Positions 1 to 5,290 of a stretch of 5,290 bases of DNA are shown here, in pieces; the first letter of the stretch is position 1, and each line of letters begins with the position of its first letter. Source of the stretch: Pirellulaceae bacterium (GTDB taxonomy: Bacteria > Planctomycetota > Planctomycetia > Pirellulales > Pirellulaceae); the NCBI GenBank assembly GCA_030744095.1, contig JASLRF010000262.1, forward strand, positions 1 through 5,290, read 5' to 3'. The notes below the pieces were generated by a model. That model was not told the origin of the DNA. It was given only the letters and a program-made list of their open reading frames with translations, and made no database searches. Position numbers and translations under genes: made by a program.

Positions 1-1
1 C

Positions 2-1771
2 GAGCCCCGCCTGTTTGGCGACCGTCTCGATGGTGACACCCCAATCCGCACGCTTTTGCAGGATCGCAGCCGCCACCGCGTTGTGATTGCGTGACTGCAC
101 GGCATAACCGGAAGGCTGTGCGCCATCGAGCAATTGGTCGATCAGGATGCGCGTTCCGCTGCCTTGATTTCGATTGATCATCAGGCAGTCGGTATCGACG
201 CTGACTTGACGAATTGCCTCCGCGGCCGAGCGATCCGCGAATCGCGCGTCGCCTGGTCGAAAGACAACTCCCTGCATCCGTCCATAACCAGCGATCAACT
301 CCATTGAGCCATCGATAAACGGTCGATTGTATGTTTGGGTCTTCGGGTCCAGCAGATGAACACCGGCGAGATCGCATTCGCCACGACGCGATGCTTCCAA
401 ACCGGCAGTCGAACCGACGGCCAGAAACTTGGTTTGGAACCCCGCGTCCTGCAGTTCGCCCAGCAGGAAATCTAGTCCCACACAGTGGCTGCCGATCACC
501 ACCAAATCGGCGACGCGCACATCGCGGCCCAGTAATGTGACATCGACGACCGTGCCAGCCTCCACGATTTCGTCATGGCGATCGATGGTTACAAAGCCAT
601 CGGCTCGACTGAACGTCGTGACCGAACCCGAGCCCTTTCCCATGGGATAGGCGGCCAGATTGTCTTGGTCGATTTCAACCAGTCCAACCAGCAGGTATTC
701 GGTTCGCCCGATTTCCGAGTTTACTTTTACCGCCAATCGCGCCGGCTTGGTGTCCCGTCGTTCGGACGGAAGACCGGCCAGGCGGCGAATGACCGGCGCG
801 ACGAATTCGTGAAATGTAAAAATCGCCGATGTTGGAAACCCTGGCAGGATTACGACGGGCTTGCCTTGCGTGACGGCCAGGCAGATCGGTTTGCCTGGTT
901 TGAGCGCCACGCCATGTGCCACAATTCCCGGGTCCCCGAATTCACGCACGACTTTGTAGGATAAGTCCCCGGCTCCTTTGCTTGTGCCGCCGGACAGCAG
1001 CACGATATCGCATTCGGCCAAAGCGCGATCGACAATGGCTCGCAACTGTTCCAGATCGTCACGCACGATTCCCAACTCCATCGGTTCACCGCCCGCTTCG
1101 CACACGGCGTCGGCTACGATCCGAGCATTGGAATCATAGATCAGGCCAGGCTCCATCGGCTGCCCGGGCGCAATGATCTCGTCTCCCGTCGAGACAACGC
1201 CGACGCGGGGCCGCCTGGAAACGTCGACTTCCGTGATTCCCAGCGCCGCCAGCACTCCCGTCTCACGACTGGTTAACACGGTGCCGCGGCGCAACACTGT
1301 TTCGCCCGCCGAAATATCGGTGCCGGCAAAGGCGACACCAAATCCGGCGTGAGCGGCGCGGCGGACCTGGATATCGTCCTGTTCGGTGTCAGTGTGCTCC
1401 ACCATGACGATCGCGTCGGCGCCGCGTGGTAGCATACCGCCGGTGGCAATTGCGACGGCGGTGCCGGACTGCACGACACTCTCGGGAACGACCGCCGTTG
1501 CAATGACCTCTTCCAACAGTCGAAGGCGGCAAGGCGATTCCTCGTTTGCCCCTTGCGTGTCACTGGCGCGGACCGCGAAGCCATCGAAGTTCGACCGGTC
1601 AAATGACGGAACATCGATCTTCGCCAGGACGTCGCGCGCCATCACGCGACCCAGCCCGCACTCCAAGCTGACGGTTTCAATCCCGATAGGTGCCAGTTGC
1701 AAGGCCGCGTGAAAACGCCGCTCTGCTTCGTCTCGATCAATTACATCGAGAAATTGTTCCTGGCGTGTCAT
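2..1771 (-). CDS. moeA: Molybdopterin molybdotransferase MoeA fused to a C-terminal PBP-like domain (C-terminus cut by window edge)
   Basis: MoeA inserts molybdate into adenylated molybdopterin in the cytoplasm, the last step of basal molybdenum cofactor synthesis. The frame from ATG at 1771 runs open to the left edge, giving 590 residues. A MoeA N-terminal region spans about 7-170, with SNFDGFAV at 60-67; D63 corresponds to the Asp of the usual MDGYAV. The molybdopterin-binding (MoCF) domain spans about 188-325, with STGDE (194-198), DSN (213-215), SGGTSKGAGD (260-269), the canonical lysine loop KPGKP (291-295) and PGFPTSA (310-316). A MoeA C-terminal domain follows at about 340-415. From about 420 there is a periplasmic-binding-protein-like domain (Pfam PBP_like type), with GSTAGLEA (453-460), RGECDLAGVHLLD (463-475), GYGRMQGVVFRPGD (495-508) and NQGSGTR (535-541). 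No signal peptide or membrane segment is visible, so this domain should be cytoplasmic. By inference it binds molybdate, tungstate or another small ligand. Such fusions are known in archaea and bacteria. The start is the first codon giving the usual MoeA N-terminus; no strong Shine-Dalgarno is seen. Family identity is certain; the ligand is not. Confidence 0.95.
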   Translation of the reverse strand, partial: MTRQEQFLDVIDRDEAERRFHAALQLAPIGIETVSLECGLGRVMARDVLAKIDVPSFDRSNFDGFAVRASDTQGANEESPCRLRLLEEVIATAVVPESVVQSGTAVAIATGGMLPRGADAIVMVEHTDTEQDDIQVRRAAHAGFGVAFAGTDISAGETVLRRGTVLTSRETGVLAALGITEVDVSRRPRVGVVSTGDEIIAPGQPMEPGLIYDSNARIVADAVCEAGGEPMELGIVRDDLEQLRAIVDRALAECDIVLLSGGTSKGAGDLSYKVVREFGDPGIVAHGVALKPGKPICLAVTQGKPVVILPGFPTSAIFTFHEFVAPVIRRLAGLPSERRDTKPARLAVKVNSEIGRTEYLLVGLVEIDQDNLAAYPMGKGSGSVTTFSRADGFVTIDRHDEIVEAGTVVDVTLLGRDVRVADLVVIGSHCVGLDFLLGELQDAGFQTKFLAVGSTAGLEASRRGECDLAGVHLLDPKTQTYNRPFIDGSMELIAGYGRMQGVVFRPGDARFADRSAAEAIRQVSVDTDCLMINRNQGSGTRILIDQLLDGAQPSGYAVQSRNHNAVAAAILQKRADWGVTIETVAKQAGL

Positions 1772-1913
1772 TCAGATATCTCAACCAAGTAATTTGACTT
1801 TCGTAAACCACCACCTCTGCTGGTGCTTATCCATCCGGCTCCGCCGTTTCACAGTGATTGGAATGGTGCTTATCTTATTGCAACCAATTGGTTGTAAGTT
1901 TCACGACTCTGTC
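1772..1913. promoter_or_regulatory. Upstream region of the MoeA-PBP gene with palindrome and direct repeats
   Basis: This stretch is more AT-rich than its surroundings and directly precedes the MoeA-PBP start codon at 1771, so it should hold that gene's promoter. It contains a perfect 14-base palindrome, CAACCAATTGGTTG, at 1881-1894. A copy of its half-site CAACCAA lies at 1782-1788, close to the start codon. An 11-base direct repeat, TGGTGCTTATC, occurs at 1821-1831 and 1864-1874, with starts 43 bases apart or about four helical turns. These look like possible protein-binding sites. I could not place a convincing -35/-10 pair, and nothing here resembles the Escherichia coli ModE operator as I remember it. 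Function is inferred from position and symmetry only. Confidence 0.35.
1881..1894. promoter_or_regulatory. Perfect 14-base palindrome, possible operator
   Basis: The sequence CAACCAATTGGTTG equals its own reverse complement. It lies 110 bases upstream of the MoeA-PBP start codon, and one extra half-site (CAACCAA) lies at 1782-1788. The symmetry is seen directly; a role as a dimeric regulator site is a guess. Confidence 0.3.
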
Positions 1914-2050
1914 ACCTCTCCCGCTTGCGGGAGAGGTCGCGGTTTCAACCGCGGGAGAGGGTCATGCGCATTTGCAATGTGGGTCAGCGCCGCAAGAAAC
2001 CCTCTCCCGGCCGCTATTGCGTCCGACCTCTCCCGCAAGCGGGAGAGGTG
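1913..2050. repeat. Compound REP/MITE-like inverted repeat
   Basis: A 138-base element is bounded by perfect 27-base inverted arms at 1913-1939 and 2024-2050. Each arm is itself a hairpin: ACCTCTCCCGC (1914-1924) pairs with GCGGGAGAGGT (1927-1937), and the same two 11-mers recur at 2026-2036 and 2039-2049. Inside are a second inverted pair, CGGGAGAGGGT (1952-1962) with ACCCTCTCCCG (1999-2009), and a small hairpin of CGCGGTT (1938-1944) with AACCGCG (1947-1953). The whole can therefore fold as two separate hairpins or as one long stem. This nested layout is typical of REP doublets or MITE-like elements dispersed between genes. No protein is encoded and no clear target-site duplication is visible. 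Multiple genomic copies are expected but cannot be tested here. Confidence 0.75.
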
Positions 2051-2065
2051 CGTGTTTCTGTTGTC

Positions 2066-2082
2066 GGCCCCTTTCAGGGGCC
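2066..2082. other. Short GC-rich hairpin
   Basis: GGCCCCT (2066-2072) pairs perfectly with AGGGGCC (2076-2082) around a 3-base loop. It sits between the compound repeat and the next hairpin. It could help end transcription of the upstream moeA, but no T-run follows on either strand. Confidence 0.45.
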
Positions 2083-2090
2083 TTCCTCAT

Positions 2091-2111
2091 ACTACCGGCT
2101 CTGCCGGTAGT
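2091..2111 (-). terminator. Perfect 9-bp hairpin downstream of moeA, possible terminator
   Basis: ACTACCGGC (2091-2099) pairs with GCCGGTAGT (2103-2111) around a 3-base loop. It begins 31 bases past the stop codon of the minus-strand moeA, where a terminator would be expected. There is no U-tract after the stem on the minus strand, so it is not a textbook intrinsic terminator. It may instead stabilise the 3' end or belong to the repeat cluster. A similar core, CCGGCTCCGCCG, occurs at 1835-1846. Confidence 0.35.
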
Positions 2112-2142
2112 CGTTAACTCACAGCCTCTCCGCTTCGGAAAA

Positions 2143-3414
2143 CTAGAAAAGGTCATACAAGTGAACGGTCACCACGGCTCGGTCGGGATATCCTTCGCAA
2201 TCATCTTCGACGACCACAAAGCCATCGGCGCGGGTGGTAGAACTGAGCACCGAAGCACCGCTAATTGCCAACGGTTCCGCCTGGCCATCAATCAGCTTCA
2301 CACGTGCGTAGTCCAGGCGACCAACCGTCGACACCAATTTGCGTCGGAGCGGAAATTGGGACTGCCGGTAGGGCCACTCGGCCGCGTTACCAGCGAAGAC
2401 ACGAATTGCACGACCGGCAAAGAAGTCGTAAGCGCACAAACACGAGACCGGATTCCCTGGCAGCAAGAACACCAAACGTTCATCCAGCGTTCCCATGCCG
2501 GTCGGGCTACTCGGTCTCATGGCGATGCCGTGAATTGCCAGGTTGCCCTGTTGACCCAGCAGCACGGGAGCATGATCTTCCTTGCCGACGCTCGAGCCAC
2601 CAGAAACCAGTACGATGTCCGCATCGTCTCGCATGGCTTCCAAAATGGACTCGGGATCGTCTGCGATGATGCCGGGATTGATGGGAAGGCCACCATCGCG
2701 CACGATCAGCGCCGCCAGCATGGGGCTATTGGCGTCGACGATCTGAAAGTCGCGCGGCACCGAACCTGGTGGCAGCAGTTCATTTCCTGTAACTACGATC
2801 CGCACGCGTGGCTGACGAACGACATCGGCCACGGTGATGCCGATGGACGAGAGCACTCCGATATCTTGTGGCCGAAGACGACGACCGGATTGCAGCAGCG
2901 TGCTCCCGCGCGGGATATCCTCGCCGATCCTCCCCACGTTCTTTCCCGGTGGCACTGCATCTTGGGCGAAAATCCGTTCACCTTCTGCTGGCACTTTCTC
3001 GACGGCCACTTTTTCGACGGGCAGCACTGCATCGGCACCTGCCGGCAGCGCGGCGCCGGTCATGATCCGAACGGCCTGGCCGGGTCTGACGCCGACCTGC
3101 GGCGGCTGGCCGGGCAGCACTTCACCAACAACCTGAAGAGCCAGTCGATTGTAGGAACTTGCGCCCAGCGTGTCGTTCGCCACGACGGCATAACCGTCCA
3201 TCATGGAACGAGCAAACGCGGGCACATCGACCTGACTGACGATGTCGCGGGCCAGCACGCGCCCTGCCAGTTCGGCCAACGGAACCGATTCCGGGGGCAA
3301 CGCCTGCAAGTGGTCGTCCAGCCACACCAGTGTGTTGGCGACGGTTGTGCGGCGAGCAAAACCGCGCATCCGGACGTCGGAGATTGGATTTGATGTCGAG
3401 CGATCGGCAGTCAT
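2143..3414 (-). CDS. moeA: Molybdopterin molybdotransferase MoeA, variant active site
   Basis: This is a complete single-unit MoeA/gephyrin E-domain type protein of 423 residues, close to the family's usual length of about 400. By family it inserts molybdate into MPT-AMP in the cytoplasm. The N-terminal part has LAGRVLARDIVSQVDVPAF (49-67) and the MDGYAV hallmark (72-77), then GADAVLPVE (126-134). The MoCF domain shows VVTGNELLPPG (207-217), DANS (227-230), SGGSSVGKEDH (271-281) and PGNPVS (319-324). A MoeA C-terminal domain follows, including TTRADGFV (393-400). Oddly, the KPGKP loop expected near 299 reads RPSSPTG (300-306): the first lysine is Arg and the second is Ser. The fusion paralogue downstream keeps KPGKP. 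The ATG at 3414 is preferred because the DVRMRGF stretch (13-19) looks family-conserved; GTG at 3462 (upstream AGGGA, only 3 bases away) and ATG at 3369 are alternatives. It points towards the MoeA-PBP gene but is 371 bases from it, so an operon is uncertain. Confidence 0.93.
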   Translation of the reverse strand: MTADRSTSNPISDVRMRGFARRTTVANTLVWLDDHLQALPPESVPLAELAGRVLARDIVSQVDVPAFARSMMDGYAVVANDTLGASSYNRLALQVVGEVLPGQPPQVGVRPGQAVRIMTGAALPAGADAVLPVEKVAVEKVPAEGERIFAQDAVPPGKNVGRIGEDIPRGSTLLQSGRRLRPQDIGVLSSIGITVADVVRQPRVRIVVTGNELLPPGSVPRDFQIVDANSPMLAALIVRDGGLPINPGIIADDPESILEAMRDDADIVLVSGGSSVGKEDHAPVLLGQQGNLAIHGIAMRPSSPTGMGTLDERLVFLLPGNPVSCLCAYDFFAGRAIRVFAGNAAEWPYRQSQFPLRRKLVSTVGRLDYARVKLIDGQAEPLAISGASVLSSTTRADGFVVVEDDCEGYPDRAVVTVHLYDLF

Positions 3415-3605
3415 GGTACATACAGTCAGAACGGGGCCACACAACAACCGTTGCTGATGCACCGGTCCCTAGATGATATCCAGGCGGCCCACGCGCGGGC
3501 AATTGGGCATCACTGGGATTCCGTTGCCTGCCCACTGCCCGTCGCGGCAGGTGCGGTAATGCGGACTTTGTGTCGTGGTCGGCAAACGGTATCGCGTGAG
3601 TTATC
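3415..3605. promoter_or_regulatory. Divergent intergenic region between moeA and glnE
   Basis: The two genes start here and run apart, so both promoters should lie in these 191 bases. I see no convincing -35/-10 pair for either gene. The clearest structure is a hairpin at about 3521-3556, with a perfect core CCTGCC (3527-3532) and GGCAGG (3546-3551). It extends outward through two G-T wobbles and three more pairs with one bulged base. It ends about 50 bases before the glnE start, so it could form in the glnE leader. No small gene is supported here. Confidence 0.5.
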
Positions 3606-5290
3606 ATGGACGCATTACCCCCTTTCGCAACGACGGCTCAGTGTTTCTCGCCGATGGACATTCCCGAACTCGTTCAATATCTGGATACGCCCGAACAAGC
3701 CACGTCATGGCTGAGATCATTGGGTTTGGAAGACACTGAGCGCGGCCATCACAACCTGGTGGCCATGGCCGATACGGGAATGACGCTCGACCTGTTGGGC
3801 GTGGTGTGTGAGCAGCTAGAGGCCCACTTGTCACGATTGAGTGACCCGGACATGGCGCTCAACAACCTGGATCGCTACGTCGCGGCTTCGCGCAATCCGC
3901 TCGCCCTGGGTTCGCTGTTCGACCGCGACAGGGAGTCTCTTCCGGCGCTACTGCAGATCTTCTCAAGCAGCCAGCACTTGAGCGATTCGCTGATTTCCGA
4001 CCCAGAGAGTTTTGATCTGTTGCGTCTGACCGACGGTCATCCAGTGGCCCGTGAGATTCTGATCGGCGAAATCTGCAGCGAGGTCGGTTCTTTGAGGGAC
4101 ACCGCGGCGATCATGAAGGCGCTGCGTCGGTACAAGCAGCGCGAGACGTTGCGCATCGCATATGGTGACCTGATTCGCAGGCAAAATGTCGAGGTGGTAA
4201 CGCGACAGATCTCGTACCTCGCGGATGCGACGTGCGAGGCAGCGTGGCAGAGCGCTCGCAAAACACTCGAAGCTCAGCGCGGCGCACCACAGTGTTCTGA
4301 TGGACAACGTGCTCGGTGCGTGGTGCTGGCGTTGGGCAAGCTGGGTGGCGTCGAGCTGAATTATTCGAGCGACATCGACCTTGTTATCCTCTACGAAGGC
4401 GACGGCAAGACCGAAGGTGATCGGCCCATCTCGAACCAAGAGTTCTTTAATCGACTGGCACGTCGTTTCGTCAAACTGCTGGCCGAACAAACTGAACACG
4501 GCGTCACTTATCGCGTGGATCTACGTCTGCGTCCCAATGGCCAGCAGAGCCCGATCGTCCAAGAATCAGAGAGTATGCTGCGCTACTACGACATGAAGGG
4601 GCGTACCTGGGAACGACAGGCGTACGTCAAAGCGCGACCGGTGGCCGGCGATCTGGAATTGGGGCAAGAGTTTCTGGACCAACTGAAACCGTGGATCTAC
4701 CGTCGCTTTCTCAACACCGCGGATATTACCGGAATCAAGGCACTCAAACGCCGCATCGAACAGCGATCGACGCGCGACGGTGACGACGAACGAAATGTCA
4801 AAACGGGCCAAGGTGGTATCCGTGATATTGAATTTGTGATTCAGTTCCTTCAGCTGCTCAACGGCGGTGACCTGCCCAAGATACGCACCGGCAACACGAT
4901 GGAAGCCATCGCAGCGCTGGAACAAGCCGGTTGTTTGACGTGGCAAGAACGTTCAATTTTGGAAGAGAACTACACTTTCTTGCGGAAACTCGAACACCGT
5001 TTGCAGATCATGTTCGATTTGCAAACGCATCGGCTTCCCGAGGATGCCCGAGAATTGCGGCGTGTTGCCATTCGAATGGGTTGCGCAGACACGGACTCGG
5101 GGACGGCGCTCGGGCAATTTCGGGCCGAATTGAAAACCAAGACCGAATTCAATCGCAAGATACTGGATCACCTGTTGCACGACGCTTTCGGCGATCAAGA
5201 GCAATTGGAACCAGAGTCCGATCTGGTGCTCGACCCAGACCCCACGGACGAAACGATCGCCGGTGTGCTAGGCCGCCATGGTTTTCGCGA
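3606..5290 (+). CDS. glnE: Bifunctional glutamine synthetase adenylyltransferase / adenylyl-removing enzyme GlnE (N-terminal part)
   Basis: GlnE attaches AMP to a tyrosine of glutamine synthetase, lowering its activity, and removes it by phosphorolysis, under PII control. The window holds 561 residues with no stop, roughly the N-terminal half plus linker; the family is usually near 950 residues or more. The helical entry region includes SSQHLSDSLISDPESFDLL (121-139). The adenylyl-removing nucleotidyltransferase fold has GKLGG (244-248) and SSDID (254-258), whose D256 and D258 are the metal-binding pair. The third acidic residue is D305 in VDLRLRP (304-310). Then come GRTWERQAYVKAR (332-344) and the hallmark KTGQGGIRDIEF (399-410), in the GlnD/GlnE-type helical domain that runs to LEHRLQ (462-467). 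The C-terminal adenylyltransferase domain lies beyond the right edge. ATG at 3606 is the first start after an in-frame TGA at 3597; GTGAG lies 5 bases upstream. ATG at 3654 is an alternative. The catalytic motif sits about 70 residues later than I recall for the Escherichia coli enzyme, so the N-terminus is longer. Confidence 0.96.
   Translation, partial: MDALPPFATTAQCFSPMDIPELVQYLDTPEQATSWLRSLGLEDTERGHHNLVAMADTGMTLDLLGVVCEQLEAHLSRLSDPDMALNNLDRYVAASRNPLALGSLFDRDRESLPALLQIFSSSQHLSDSLISDPESFDLLRLTDGHPVAREILIGEICSEVGSLRDTAAIMKALRRYKQRETLRIAYGDLIRRQNVEVVTRQISYLADATCEAAWQSARKTLEAQRGAPQCSDGQRARCVVLALGKLGGVELNYSSDIDLVILYEGDGKTEGDRPISNQEFFNRLARRFVKLLAEQTEHGVTYRVDLRLRPNGQQSPIVQESESMLRYYDMKGRTWERQAYVKARPVAGDLELGQEFLDQLKPWIYRRFLNTADITGIKALKRRIEQRSTRDGDDERNVKTGQGGIRDIEFVIQFLQLLNGGDLPKIRTGNTMEAIAALEQAGCLTWQERSILEENYTFLRKLEHRLQIMFDLQTHRLPEDARELRRVAIRMGCADTDSGTALGQFRAELKTKTEFNRKILDHLLHDAFGDQEQLEPESDLVLDPDPTDETIAGVLGRHGFR

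Noticed and set aside
331..1712. Open frames on both strands inside the left gene (plus-strand 575-964, 1386-1712; minus-strand 1273-1614)
   Set aside because: The MoeA-PBP frame is open across the whole stretch with strong motifs throughout, so these are out-of-frame shadows.
1772..1913. Molybdenum cofactor riboswitch or ModE site
   Set aside because: The position would suit one, but I could not match the ModE operator pattern, and the stretch is short and AT-rich without the multi-stem layout of the Moco RNA. A covariance-model search would settle it.
1913..2111. CRISPR array
   Set aside because: The repeats are inverted and nested, not direct repeats with regularly sized unique spacers, and no cas gene is present.
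1962..2156. Small minus-strand open frame across the palindromes
   Set aside because: It is made almost entirely of inverted-repeat sequence and overlaps the end of moeA. It has no protein-like features.
1858..3393. A 511-codon open frame on the plus strand opposite moeA
   Set aside because: It is antisense to a clearly conserved MoeA, begins inside the repeat region, and its translation (rich in His, Arg and Gln, with no recognisable motif) looks like the complement of GC-rich coding sequence.
3963..5204. Several minus-strand open frames of 60-180 codons
   Set aside because: They lie entirely opposite glnE, whose frame is continuous and full of family motifs. The minus-strand translations show nothing recognisable.

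Overview
The window carries three protein genes and one structured intergenic repeat region. It looks like a bacterial chromosome of moderately high GC. The second MoeA has an active-site variant (RPSSPTG, then LLPGNPVSCLCAYDFFAG) that I associate from memory with Planctomycetes, so a planctomycete-like organism is my best guess. This is an inference from protein style, not something the window proves.

Left part (minus strand, 2-1771): the first 590 residues of a MoeA-type molybdotransferase with a periplasmic-binding-protein-like domain fused to its C-terminus. It has no signal peptide, and its C-terminus lies beyond the left edge. Middle (1772-2142): a 371-base intergenic region. It contains a 138-base compound inverted repeat with perfect 27-base arms, two further hairpins towards the upstream gene, a perfect 14-base palindrome and an 11-base direct repeat. 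Centre (minus strand, 2143-3414): a complete second, single-unit MoeA of 423 residues. Its second strongly conserved lysine loop (KPGKP) is replaced by RPSSP. Then comes a 191-base divergent intergenic region (3415-3605). Right part (plus strand, 3606 to the edge): the first 561 residues of GlnE, the bifunctional adenylyltransferase/adenylyl-removing enzyme that controls glutamine synthetase. Its adenylyl-removing half is intact.

The two moeA genes point the same way and both belong to the last step of molybdenum cofactor synthesis, molybdate insertion into adenylated molybdopterin. The pairing of one canonical-looking but fused MoeA with one active-site-variant MoeA suggests a division of labour, possibly between metals (Mo/W), between target enzymes, or between insertion and regulation. 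glnE is transcribed away from them and is functionally separate. The only link is loose: molybdoenzymes such as nitrate reductase feed the ammonium assimilation that GlnE regulates. I did not find a wholly new system. The most unusual points are the MoeA pair and the palindrome-rich spacer between its members.
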